Source of the DNA: Rhodanobacteraceae bacterium ZG21-1 | Lineage (GTDB): Bacteria; Pseudomonadota; Gammaproteobacteria; Xanthomonadales; Rhodanobacteraceae | Direction: 5' to 3' | Assembly (NCBI GenBank): GCA_021390615.1 | Contig: JAJEJU010000025.1 | Coordinates: forward strand, 1,674,001 to 1,738,000 | Length of the DNA: 64,000 bases | In this document: positions 36,185 through 44,819 of the stretch, piece by piece | Layout of the letters: each line of letters starts with the position of its first letter | Position numbering within the stretch: position 1 is the first letter of the stretch | The notes under the pieces: model-generated | Seen by the model: only the letters and a program-made list of their open reading frames with translations | What the model was told of the DNA's origin: nothing | The model's database searches: none | Translations under genes and position numbers: made by a program

Positions 36185-36787
36185 CTAAGGCCAGGCCTTG
36201 TCCGAAGCCGTGGCCGTGGCTTCGTTCCCGGTGCTCAGCACGCCATACAACTGCTGCACCCGCTGCGTCGCGTGGTAGTTGCCGATCAGCAGCAGCAAGG
36301 CGCTGCGCTGGTCGCGGTCGCCGAGGCAGGGCACGATGTCCTTCCAGTAATTCATCAACGACCAGCGCGCAAAGCGCACGTAGATGCGCCGCCACTGTCC
36401 GTAGCTCTTCGGCAGGTCCGACCAGCGCGCGCCGGTGTCGGCCACCCACATCACGGCTTCGAAGAAGCGCCGCAGGTTTTGCGCGTCCTTGCGGATCTTG
36501 GGACCGCGGTAGTCGTCGATGCTGCGCATGATCTGGGTCCAGTCCGTCTCGCTGACCCGGTAGCGCGGCACCCAGCGCTCGCGCAGCTGGGCGAGCACGC
36601 CCGGCGCGGCGCGCAGGCTGCTGCCCTCCGGCAGGCCCGCGGTATGCATCGCCGCATCCAGCAGTTCCAGCACTCTGTAGCGATGCGCCGAAGTGGCGGC
36701 CAGCCCGCCCCTGGCTGACGGCTCGGGTGGCGCTGCACTTCCTGCTGAATCGGCCCTCTGGCCGGTCTCGCTCCCGCTGACACGCAT
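36185..36787 (-). CDS. stand-alone IS5-type (DUF4096-like) transposase N-terminal domain protein
   Basis: The 200-residue protein contains RRFFEAVMWVADTGARWSDLP and YGQWRRIYVRFARWSLMNYW (about 113-160). This matches the 'GAPWRDLP..yGpW.tvy.RF.RW' block that opens IS5/IS402-family transposases. No DDE catalytic domain follows: the frame ends soon after, and the remaining bases read as other sequence. No terminal inverted repeats were found. It is either a relic of an insertion sequence or a domesticated DNA-binding protein with an N-terminal extension of about 90 residues. AGGGATC precedes the ATG at 36787. Confidence 0.75.
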   Translation of the reverse strand: MRVSGSETGQRADSAGSAAPPEPSARGGLAATSAHRYRVLELLDAAMHTAGLPEGSSLRAAPGVLAQLRERWVPRYRVSETDWTQIMRSIDDYRGPKIRKDAQNLRRFFEAVMWVADTGARWSDLPKSYGQWRRIYVRFARWSLMNYWKDIVPCLGDRDQRSALLLLIGNYHATQRVQQLYGVLSTGNEATATASDKAWP

Positions 36788-37218
36788 AGGATCCCTAAGC
36801 CTCGATGGCTGTCCTCGGTTTCCCCTGTCGCGGTGCGACGGCGCGGCCTTCGACGAAGCCGCCCGCACCCGTCGTCGGCATCCGAACCGCGACGGGCCGT
36901 CCCTGTGCGGCAACGGGCAGACCGGGCAAAGCGAGCGGCCATCGGGCCCGCCGCACTTCGTTGATGCCGATCCGACCCCCTGCCTCATCGCTTGGCGCGC
37001 ATGGCCCTGTTCGTCGGGACCTGAGCGCCTTTGGACGCGCGAAATCTACCCTGAATTGTGAACTACATCAAGTTTTATATGGGACAGATGTGTATGCAAA
37101 GAAGCCGGTGCCGGGCGCGCCTGCGGCGCAGGCTCGCGCGCGCGGCCGCGTCGGCGCAGCCTTGTCGCCCACGAAAGGGCCTGCTTCAATCCGCACCCAT
37201 GCAAGTGAGAGCTGCGCC
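36788..37218. other. intergenic stretch with AT-rich promoter-like segment
   Basis: It separates divergent genes. An AT-rich segment around 37050-37090 (AACTACATCAAGTTTTATATGG) is the likely promoter of the rightward gene. No gene is supported. Confidence 0.45.
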
Positions 37219-37854
37219 ATGAACAGCAACGACGCCGTCACGCGCGGCGCCCATGCGCCGACCGCCGATCTCCCGCCGGCGCAGTCCTTCGAGCTGTTTC
37301 CCACCCGCATCTGGCAGGTGCCGCTGCCCAGGCTGGCGTCGCGCCTGCCCGCCTGGATCGCCGCGATCGAGGCGATGCGCGCGGCGGCGCCCACGCCGGC
37401 CGGCCGCACCAACCGCGGCGGCTGGAACAGCGTGGACCAGGCCGTGCTGCAACAGCCCGCCTTCGCCGAACTGCAGCCGCTGGTGCGCCGCTACTGCCTG
37501 CAGGCCTTCCGCGAGATGGGCGTGAACGTACCCGCCTTCGAACTGCAGTCCTGGGTCAACATCCACGATCGCGGCGGCTTCAATTTCCAGCACATGCACG
37601 AGGGCGCCCTGCTCAGCGGCACCTTCTACCTGCAGGTGCCGGAAGGCTCCGGCGCGCTGGTGTTCAAGGACCCGCGGCCCGGCGTGCTCAACGCCTACGC
37701 GCGCGGCGCCGGCGCGAACGCCTACAAGGATATCCAGCTGCGGCCCTCGCCCGGCCTGCTGGTGCTGTTCCCGCACTGGCTGGAGCACTTCGTGGAACCG
37801 CACGCCAACGACACGCCGCGCATCTGCATCCCGTTCAACGCCTTGCCGCGTTGA
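37219..37854 (+). CDS. TIGR02466-family putative 2-oxoglutarate/Fe(II) oxygenase
   Basis: The 211-residue protein reads LFPTRIWQVPLP near the start, SWVNIHDRGGFNFQHMHEG (about 111-129) with the His pair expected to bind iron, then LSGTFYLQVPEGSGALVFKDPRP. Near the end LLVLFPHWLEHFVEPH supplies the distal His and IPFNALPR the closing strand. This matches the TIGR02466 set of presumed dioxygenases, whose substrates are unknown. It is a single gene, divergent from the transposase-like gene. Confidence 0.9.
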   Translation: MNSNDAVTRGAHAPTADLPPAQSFELFPTRIWQVPLPRLASRLPAWIAAIEAMRAAAPTPAGRTNRGGWNSVDQAVLQQPAFAELQPLVRRYCLQAFREMGVNVPAFELQSWVNIHDRGGFNFQHMHEGALLSGTFYLQVPEGSGALVFKDPRPGVLNAYARGAGANAYKDIQLRPSPGLLVLFPHWLEHFVEPHANDTPRICIPFNALPR

Positions 37855-37893
37855 AGCAGTCGCCGGCGCCATCACGCGACACGCAGACAGGCG

Positions 37894-39396
37894 CTAAGGC
37901 GAGTTGAGGTAGATCGGGTTGCCCAGCAGCAGCAGCTCGCCGCCGGCGCCGCGCACCTCGGCGCGCAGCCAGTGCCGCTGGCCGTCGCTGCGCCAGTCGA
38001 AGCCGATCGTCTGTGCGGCGGCGTGCAGCGCCGGGTCGAACGCCGGCTTGAGCGCGTCGTGGTCGGACACCAGCGCTACACGGCTGCCGACGGGCGCATT
38101 CACACCGAGGGTGAAATGCACCGTATCGCCGGCCGGTGCAGCCAGCGCATCGCCCATCTCGGCCCGATGACCGCCGGCCTCCGCGCCAAGTGCGAGCAGG
38201 CGATCACGGCTGCCCTGCACGTCGACGAAGACGTGGCCGGCCCGGATCGCGTCGAGGATCGCCGGCATCGAAAGCTCGGCCGCATGCACCACCGTGGTCG
38301 GCGTGCCGATCACGCTGCTGCCCGGCAAGGCCAGCGGCTGGGTGGCGTCGTGGTTGTCGCTGCCGCCGACCGCGGTGAGCCGGAAGCCCTGGTCCAGCCA
38401 GTGCTGCCAGAACGGAATGCCCGACCACTGCGGCGCCAGCGCGTCCAGCCCGTTCACCGCCTCGATCGCCTGCACCTGATGCATGTCGACCGGCTGCGCC
38501 GGCGTCCAGCCGCAGCCCATGCAGCTCTCGTCGTTGGGCCGGATCGGATGGTTGATCGAGAGCAGGCCGTGCAGCGCAGCGACCTGGCGCAGCAGCGCGT
38601 TCCAGTCCGGCACCTCGCGGCTGCCCACGCGGAAGTCGACCGGCGGCAGCGCGCCGAACAGATTCGCGTGACCCTGGAAGGTGGTCAGCTCGCGCGCGGG
38701 AATCAGCAGCAGGCGATCGAAGTACGGCTGCAGCCCGCGGATGTCGTTCGATTGCGAGATCGTGTTGTGGTCGCTCAGCGCGATGAAGTCGAGCCCGCTC
38801 GCCACCGCCCGGCTGGCGGTGAGGAACAGCGGGCACGGCACGCGCTGCGCGCCGCTCTGGCTGCTGCAGCTGCCGTCGCTGTGCGCGCCGTGCATGTGCA
38901 GGTCGCCGCGATACCAGCCCGCCTCGGCGCGCAGCGGCGGATTCAGTTCGCGCGGCCCCCAGGCATCCGCGCCGCCATGGCCGAACCAGATCCGCGCGGT
39001 ATAGCCGGCATGCGCGTCCTGGCGGATGTTCGGGATGCCCAGCAGCAGGGTCCAGCGTCCCGGCTCGATCGGCCCGGGCAGGTAGGACGGCGTGGCGTCG
39101 GTGGCCGACACGGTGAAGACGTGCTTGTTGCCGCCACTCCAGCCGCGGAAGCCGCCCTGGCCGCGAAAGCCCTCTGGGCCGAGCAGGCCGAGGTCGACGG
39201 TGGTGTGCTGCTCCTTGCCGGTGTAGGCGAAGTCGATGGTGATGCGGCTCACCCCAGCCGGCACCTGGAACGGCACGCTGCGATAGCTGCGGTTGTCGCG
39301 GCCGTCGAGCTCGCCGCGCAGGATGCGATCGGGCGCCTGCTGCGCCGAGGCGGCAGCGACGGCAAACAAAAAAACCAAGGCAAACAAGCTGCGCAT
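37894..39396 (-). CDS. secreted PHP-domain metallohydrolase (CehA/McbA-like)
   Basis: The 500-residue protein has a signal peptide (1-19). An N-terminal beta-sandwich with a Gly-rich region occupies about 20-160. A PHP metal-dependent hydrolase core follows with YRGDLHMHGAHSDGS, DFIALSDHNTIS, LSINHPIRPNDES and GGSDNHDATQP, all the His/Asp metal-ligand blocks. CehA/McbA relatives cleave phosphate or carbamate esters and act extracytoplasmically. It lies next to the TonB receptor gene on the same strand and could act on the imported compound. Confidence 0.9.
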   Translation of the reverse strand: MRSLFALVFLFAVAAASAQQAPDRILRGELDGRDNRSYRSVPFQVPAGVSRITIDFAYTGKEQHTTVDLGLLGPEGFRGQGGFRGWSGGNKHVFTVSATDATPSYLPGPIEPGRWTLLLGIPNIRQDAHAGYTARIWFGHGGADAWGPRELNPPLRAEAGWYRGDLHMHGAHSDGSCSSQSGAQRVPCPLFLTASRAVASGLDFIALSDHNTISQSNDIRGLQPYFDRLLLIPARELTTFQGHANLFGALPPVDFRVGSREVPDWNALLRQVAALHGLLSINHPIRPNDESCMGCGWTPAQPVDMHQVQAIEAVNGLDALAPQWSGIPFWQHWLDQGFRLTAVGGSDNHDATQPLALPGSSVIGTPTTVVHAAELSMPAILDAIRAGHVFVDVQGSRDRLLALGAEAGGHRAEMGDALAAPAGDTVHFTLGVNAPVGSRVALVSDHDALKPAFDPALHAAAQTIGFDWRSDGQRHWLRAEVRGAGGELLLLGNPIYLNSP

Positions 39397-39687
39397 GAGC
39401 GAGGCTCCGGACAAGACGAACGCGATGGTTCGCATCCCTGCGACGAGGGTGGTCAGCGCGGTTCCCTGCCGCGTGGATTCGCTGCAATCCCCTGCCCGTG
39501 AATCGGCCGCGAGCAGCCTTTCGACGGCGGTCTTTCGGCCAGCAGCTCTCGGCGAACAGGGCGATGGCATTCGGCCGTACATCGACCCGCCCGCCGGTGT
39601 CGCCGCTCAGCCCTCAGCCGAACGATTCCGACAACGACAGCGAAGCTTTGCTGCGTGTGCAAGCCGCACGTATCCATCAGCAAACGC

Positions 39688-42450
39688 TCAAAACCGGTAC
39701 AGCACCGAGGCGCGGAAGGAGCGCCCCAGCAAGGGCCGCGCGATGAACACGCTGGCTCCCGCATCGCTGCTGGTCACCTCGCCGGAGCGCGGATTGCCCT
39801 CGGTGAGGCCGAGCGAGTTGTTGAGGTTGTCGGCGTAGAAGAACAGCGACAGGTCCGGCGTGGCCTGGTAGCGCGCGCTGAAGCCGATGGTGTGGTACTG
39901 CGGCAGCACCACCGAGTTGGCGGTGTCGGCGTAGCGCTTGCCCTCGTACTCGAAGGACATCTGCAGGCGCAGCTTGTTGTCCAGCAGGTTCACCCCCGGC
40001 ACGATGCGCACGCTCACCTTGGGCACGCGGATCAGCTGGTCGTCCTCGTAGTCGAGCAGCACCGGCGCGCCGGCGACCAGGGTGGTGTACTTCAGCCCCT
40101 TGTATTTGGGATCTTCCAGCGTGGCGTTGTACTGCAGGTCGAACATCGGCGAGAAGTAAAAGGTGCCTTCCAGCTCCAGCCCGTAGGTTTCGGTGTTGGC
40201 GTAGCCGGTTTCGGCGGTCGACACGCCGGTGATCGGGTTGTACACGTAGTTGCTGAAACCGACGTTGTTGTACTTGGTGTAGAACAGCGTGGCGTAGGCA
40301 TCCATGTAGCGATCGCTGAACTTGTAGCCGATTTCCGGCAGCACCATGGTCTGGGTGATCGGCGTCGCGGTCGGCGTGGTGATGTACGAGCTCAGGTTGG
40401 GCAGACGAAAGGTGCTGGTGTAGCGCGCGAACAGGCCCTGGCGGTCGCTGAACTGGTAGTTCGCGCCCAGGGTCCAGCCCAGCTTGCTGAAGCTGTGGTC
40501 GTAGTCCACGTACTGGCCGTTGCCGGTGAGGATCTGGCCGTTCCACGGCGTGCCCAGGTTCACCGTGGTGGAGTTTTCGGTCCAGCCGCGCGTGTTCACT
40601 TTTTCCCAGCGCGCGCCGGCGTCGATACGCAGCTTGTCGTTCACCTGCCACTCGTCGGAGGCGTAGAACGCGTTGGTGGTGGACTTGCCGCTGGCATGCG
40701 CCCACTCGTAGCCGTTGCTGTAGATGCCGTCGTCGGTGAGCATGCCGAGCGGCTTGCCGGAGGCATCCAGCGCCACCAGGTTGAGCAGGCGCGCGTTGTC
40801 CTGCGCGTCGAGCAGCACGGTGGAGGAATAGCGATCGAAGCTCTGGTCGAAGTGCGCGAAGTAGTAGCCCAGGGTGACGTCGTGGGTCTGCTCGCCGAAC
40901 TCGAACTTGCGCAGCAGGCGCGTATCGCTGCTCAGCTCGGTCATCGGCATGGTGACGCCGCGCAAGCCGCCGAGCACCACCAGGCCGTTGCCGTTCTGGC
41001 TGGCGTTGTTGAACACCTGGTTTGGCGCGTCGACGTATTGCAGCTGCATGCCGGCGGCGCCGGGAAAGTATTGAGTCAACCGCGATTGCGCCGAGGCGAG
41101 AAAGGCCGAGGCGGTTTCCACCGTGTTGGCGAACACGCCGTTGCGCTGGGTATCGGTGTCGCTGTAGCGCAGGTTCTCCGCCAGCTTCCAGTCGTCACCC
41201 AGGCGATAGTCGAACTTCAGGGTCAGCTGGGTGCGCTTCACCTGGGTGCCCAGGCTGTTGTCGAAGTCGTAGGCGCTGCCGTTGCCCTGGGTCAACAGCA
41301 TATGTTCGGTCTCGGGGCCGGCCAGGGTGCCGTAGTTGCCGTTGACCCCGGGCACCGCGACCAGGTCGCCGCTGGGGTTGCGGTACATCGGGATGCCCAG
41401 GTCCAGCGCCACCTTGTCGTCCAGCCGCTTCACGTCGAAGCTGATGTCGCCGTCGTCGAAGCTGCGCGACAGCGTGGCGCGCAGCTGGCCGCCGTTGTCG
41501 TTGTGGAAGCCCGGCCGACGGATGCCGTCGTCGACGCGGTAGAAGCCGCCGGTGCTGAGTTTCCAGCCGTCGCCCAGCGGCGTGCCGTACCAGAAGTCCA
41601 GGCGGTTGAGGTCGTAATTGCCCACCGTGTACTTGATCAGGCCCTCGGCCTCGTCGCCGACCTGGCGCGGAATGAAGTTGATCGCGCCGGCCGGCGCATT
41701 CGAATAGAAGATCGACGACGGGCCGCCGCGCACCACCTCGATGCGGTCGATGGTCTCGTCGAGGCGAAAGGCCTGGTCGGCATTGAGATAGCCCAGCGCC
41801 GGATCGTGCTGCACCGGGATGCCGTCCTCCAGCAGATTCACCGAGCCGTAGCCGTCGACCGGAATGCCGCGCGCACGGATGTTGCCGCTGGCCTCGCCGC
41901 CGGAGGACTCGACCCAGAAGCCGGGCACCGACTTCACCGCCTCGGTGACGCTGGTCGGCGCCTGCATGCGCAGGCGGTCCTCGTCGATGGTGGTGATCGA
42001 ATAGCTGGTCTGCGCCTTGGTGCGCACGTCCACGCCGGAGCGCGCGGTGACCACCACCTGGTTGAGGTCGGTGGCGCTGTTGCGGTCGGCCTGCGGTGGC
42101 GTCTGCGCCGGTGGCGCTTCCGACGGCGGCGCCGAAGCGGCGGCGGCCGGCACGATGGTCAACGTGTTGGGCGTGATGAAGCGATAGTTCAGGCCGGTCC
42201 CGCGCAGCAGTTGCTGCAGTTGTTGCCGCGGCGGCAGGCCGGCCGGCGCGCCGGGGCTGCGCACGTGCTCGGTCACCGCCGAGTCGTACACCAGCTGCAG
42301 GCCGGTTTCGCGGGTGAAGCGATCCAGCGCCGCACTCAGCGGCATCGCCTCGATGGCGGCGGCGTGCGCCGGCGGCGTTTCGGCTTGGGCGAGCCAGGGC
42401 AGGCCGCCGGCCAGGGCGAGAGCGATGTGGATGGCGAGACGGTTGCGCAT
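39688..42450 (-). CDS. TonB-dependent outer-membrane receptor with STN signalling domain (FecA-like)
   Basis: The 920-residue protein has a signal peptide (1-23) and an STN domain at about 40-115 (LSAALDRFTRETGLQLVYDSAV to GLNYRFITPNTLTIVP), the FecA-type module that talks to FecR. A Pro/Ala linker and TonB box (VVVTA) follow, then the plug (RGIPVDGYGSVNLLEDGIPV, VVRGGPSSIFYSNAPAG) and a beta-barrel ending in F. It imports an iron-chelate or similar ligand. The start at 42450 (MRNRLAIHIALALAGG) fits the signal peptide. It lies downstream of the sigma factor and fecR, forming a complete cell-surface signalling locus. Confidence 0.95.
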   Translation of the reverse strand: MRNRLAIHIALALAGGLPWLAQAETPPAHAAAIEAMPLSAALDRFTRETGLQLVYDSAVTEHVRSPGAPAGLPPRQQLQQLLRGTGLNYRFITPNTLTIVPAAAASAPPSEAPPAQTPPQADRNSATDLNQVVVTARSGVDVRTKAQTSYSITTIDEDRLRMQAPTSVTEAVKSVPGFWVESSGGEASGNIRARGIPVDGYGSVNLLEDGIPVQHDPALGYLNADQAFRLDETIDRIEVVRGGPSSIFYSNAPAGAINFIPRQVGDEAEGLIKYTVGNYDLNRLDFWYGTPLGDGWKLSTGGFYRVDDGIRRPGFHNDNGGQLRATLSRSFDDGDISFDVKRLDDKVALDLGIPMYRNPSGDLVAVPGVNGNYGTLAGPETEHMLLTQGNGSAYDFDNSLGTQVKRTQLTLKFDYRLGDDWKLAENLRYSDTDTQRNGVFANTVETASAFLASAQSRLTQYFPGAAGMQLQYVDAPNQVFNNASQNGNGLVVLGGLRGVTMPMTELSSDTRLLRKFEFGEQTHDVTLGYYFAHFDQSFDRYSSTVLLDAQDNARLLNLVALDASGKPLGMLTDDGIYSNGYEWAHASGKSTTNAFYASDEWQVNDKLRIDAGARWEKVNTRGWTENSTTVNLGTPWNGQILTGNGQYVDYDHSFSKLGWTLGANYQFSDRQGLFARYTSTFRLPNLSSYITTPTATPITQTMVLPEIGYKFSDRYMDAYATLFYTKYNNVGFSNYVYNPITGVSTAETGYANTETYGLELEGTFYFSPMFDLQYNATLEDPKYKGLKYTTLVAGAPVLLDYEDDQLIRVPKVSVRIVPGVNLLDNKLRLQMSFEYEGKRYADTANSVVLPQYHTIGFSARYQATPDLSLFFYADNLNNSLGLTEGNPRSGEVTSSDAGASVFIARPLLGRSFRASVLYRF

Positions 42451-42716
42451 GTCGAAGCAGCCTTGACGAGGGGGTTCGGCGGCGGGCGCCATGCCGTGCG
42501 GACACGTCGAAGAACCTGCTGTGCTCGATCAGCGCGCTGGCGATATGCGGAATCCACGCTTGCCATCGGCAGGCGGCGATTCTGGTATTCGCATGACGCG
42601 CTGCGGCGGTCCGTGCGCAGATTCATCGAGGTGCCCGGCGGCGGACGACCCGATCTTTCCCGTCTAAAGAGTCCCGGCGCGACAAACCGGGTACCGGCAG
42701 CGGCGTGAATTTTTTC

Positions 42717-43844
42717 TTACAGCCGCGCCGGCGCCGACGCCGCCTGCCGCGCGACGATGCGCACGCGACTCCCCTCCTGCTGCACCGCCACGTCGGGCAG
42801 GCTCGCCAGATAGGCCAGAAAAGCCTGCGGGTTGCGCGCATGGAACACGCCGCTGATGCGCAGGCCGGCGATGCGCGGGTCCTCCACCACCAGTGGCGTG
42901 GCGGTATAGGCGTTGAAGCGCCGTGCCACCTCGGCCACCGTGGCCCGCTCGAAGCGGATGTCGTCGGGCAGCCAGGCGGTGGCCTGCGCGGGCGCCACCT
43001 GGCGCACGTCGCTGACGGCGCCGCCGACCAGGCAGATCTGCTCGCCGCCGGCGAGGTCCGCCAGGGCCGCCCCGGGCAGGGCGGCCGGGGCGCGCTCCAG
43101 CGCAGCGGTTGCGGCCCGGTCCCACACGCGCACGCGCCCGCTGATCACGGTGAGGATGTCGTCGTTGGCGGCGCGCTGTACCTCGAACACCGTGCCGACG
43201 TCCTGCAGCACGTGACCGCCCACGCTGACCAGCAGCGGCCGCTGCGGATCCTTGCCGACGTCGAACAAGGCATCGCCGCGCAGCACCGCGATGCGGCGCA
43301 GGCGGTCGTCGTAGTTCACCCGGATCGCGCTGTCCCGATTGAGCTGCACGCGCGTGCCGTCGCTCAGCTCGAAACTGCGCACGCCGTCGCTGCCGGCGGC
43401 ATAGTCCTGGCCGCCGGCGACCCGGCCGCTGCCGGCGGGATTCCAACGATCGACCAGGCCCCACGCCGCGGTCAGCGCCAGCAGGCCGGCCGCGGCCCAG
43501 CCGACCGCGCGGTACGACGCACGGCGCCGATGCGGCACAGCCGGCGAGGTGACGACGTGCGGCGGCGACGCCTCGCCGCGCAGCGGCACCACGGCCGGCT
43601 CGCGCCGCGCCTGCTCCAGCAATTCGTCCAGCGGCAGCGTGTCCAGCGACGCGGCGGCCTCGAGATCGCCGTGCATCCGCGCGATGGCCAGATATTCGCT
43701 GACATGCCTGGGCGAACTGCGCAGCCATTCCAGGAAGGCCGCATAGCGCCGCTCGTCCAGCGGCTGCTCGATGTACCAGGCGGCCGCCTGTTCGCGCAGG
43801 CGGCGCAGACGGCGCGCGTCTTCGGCTTCGCGCGGCTTATTCAT
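42717..43844 (-). CDS. FecR-family anti-sigma factor
   Basis: The 375-residue inner-membrane protein has an N-terminal cytoplasmic DUF4880-like region (AAAWYIEQPLDERRYAAFLEWL), a single helix at about 113-130 and the periplasmic FecR domain (GVRSFELSDGTRVQLNRDSAIRV and VGTVFEV). A C-terminal STN-like domain follows (PLVVEDPRIAGLRISGVFHARN). It relays occupancy of the TonB receptor to the sigma factor. Its start overlaps the sigma factor gene by 8 bases, which couples their synthesis. Confidence 0.94.
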   Translation of the reverse strand: MNKPREAEDARRLRRLREQAAAWYIEQPLDERRYAAFLEWLRSSPRHVSEYLAIARMHGDLEAAASLDTLPLDELLEQARREPAVVPLRGEASPPHVVTSPAVPHRRRASYRAVGWAAAGLLALTAAWGLVDRWNPAGSGRVAGGQDYAAGSDGVRSFELSDGTRVQLNRDSAIRVNYDDRLRRIAVLRGDALFDVGKDPQRPLLVSVGGHVLQDVGTVFEVQRAANDDILTVISGRVRVWDRAATAALERAPAALPGAALADLAGGEQICLVGGAVSDVRQVAPAQATAWLPDDIRFERATVAEVARRFNAYTATPLVVEDPRIAGLRISGVFHARNPQAFLAYLASLPDVAVQQEGSRVRIVARQAASAPARL

Positions 43845-44349
43845 AACTGGCCATGCCCTGTCGGCAAGCGGCCAGGCCTTTCACGATGTACTTCTTCACC
43901 ATGTTGGTCGATATCTGCAGTCGCTCGGCGATGTCCCGGTAAGGCATGTCGTCGCGGTAATGCATGATCATCACGGCTCGGCATTTCGGCGACAAGCGGG
44001 CCAGCAGCGCGGCCAGCCGTTCGCGGCGCAGCTGGCCGTCCGCGTGCGCCTCCGCGGCGCAGGGCACCGCGGCGTGCCCGGCTTCGTCCAGCGCATCGCC
44101 GCCCTGCGGCTGCGCCTGGCGCAGCGCGCCGTACTCCTTCAGCAGGTTGGCGGCGACGGTGAACAGGTAGGCCTCCGGATTGCGGATGCTGGCGGCGTCG
44201 GCCGGGCCGATGCGCAACAGGCGCAGATACACCTCCTGCACCAGGTCCTGCGCGTCCCAGCGATGAGTGACGCGCTGCCGGAAGTAGTGGCTCAGCGAAG
44301 CCCCCTTCTCGGCAAACAAGGTCGACCACGCTTTGTGCATTTCCCGCAT
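43837..44349 (-). CDS. FecI-like ECF RNA polymerase sigma factor
   Basis: The 170-residue protein has sigma region 2 (DAQDLVQEVYLRLL) and region 4 (YRDIAERLQISTNMVKKYIVKGLAACR), which place it in the iron-starvation ECF group. The start at 44349 has AGGGGTGG at good spacing; an ATG 9 bases downstream is the alternative. It is expected to direct RNA polymerase to the TonB receptor promoter once FecR is triggered. Confidence 0.94.
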   Translation of the reverse strand: MREMHKAWSTLFAEKGASLSHYFRQRVTHRWDAQDLVQEVYLRLLRIGPADAASIRNPEAYLFTVAANLLKEYGALRQAQPQGGDALDEAGHAAVPCAAEAHADGQLRRERLAALLARLSPKCRAVMIMHYRDDMPYRDIAERLQISTNMVKKYIVKGLAACRQGMASYE

Positions 44350-44819
44350 CGCCACCCCTGCGATCGCGACCTTGGCCGCGACGGCTCGATACACCTCGGT
44401 TCGAACCGAGGGTAGCCGGCTTTCATGATGGCTGCGTGAAACCGACTCGCTGCAGTCGGCGGACCTGTGTGCGGACAGGGTCCGGGGAGATTCGCACGTG
44501 GCTGGTGCGCGCGGCGGTTTCCGGCGCGGAACAAGCGTGGCCAGCATGGCTCGAACCGGGCCTCGCCGATCGGGTGCGGTGCTTCGCACATCGATAACGC
44601 AATCCAAAAGTGCACACTCGACCTCACTCATGCCGCAGCGCCTCGGCGCGCGCCCGAGCGAAACTTTCCGCACTCAAATAGAGGGAATTTCCAAACACTT
44701 ATGTGACAACAAGCCATCAACTCGCGCTTGACAAGCCCAGCCAGATCGGCATAAAAACTTGCTAAACGCAACTTCAAGTTGGCATCAAAGCCAAGCGACG
44801 GCAGCGCCAAGGACAAGGG
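44350..44819. other. divergent intergenic region between sigma factor and graspetide operon
   Basis: It contains the predicted promoter at 44728-44755. From 44640 to 44780 the sequence is distinctly more AT-rich than its surroundings. No small precursor-like gene was found here. Confidence 0.5.
44728..44755 (+). promoter_or_regulatory. predicted sigma70-type promoter of the graspetide operon
   Basis: A perfect TTGACA at 44728-44733 is followed after 16 bases by CATAAA (44750-44755, four of six -10 positions), in a locally AT-rich stretch. It lies 64 bases before the start of the HlyD-like gene. Confidence 0.6.

Noticed and set aside
39655-42708. Very long rightward open frame (over 1,000 codons) opposite the TonB receptor gene
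   Set aside because: It mirrors the receptor gene on the other strand, is His/Gln/Val-rich without any domain, and arises from G/C third-position bias. The receptor on the minus strand has signal peptide, STN, plug and barrel.
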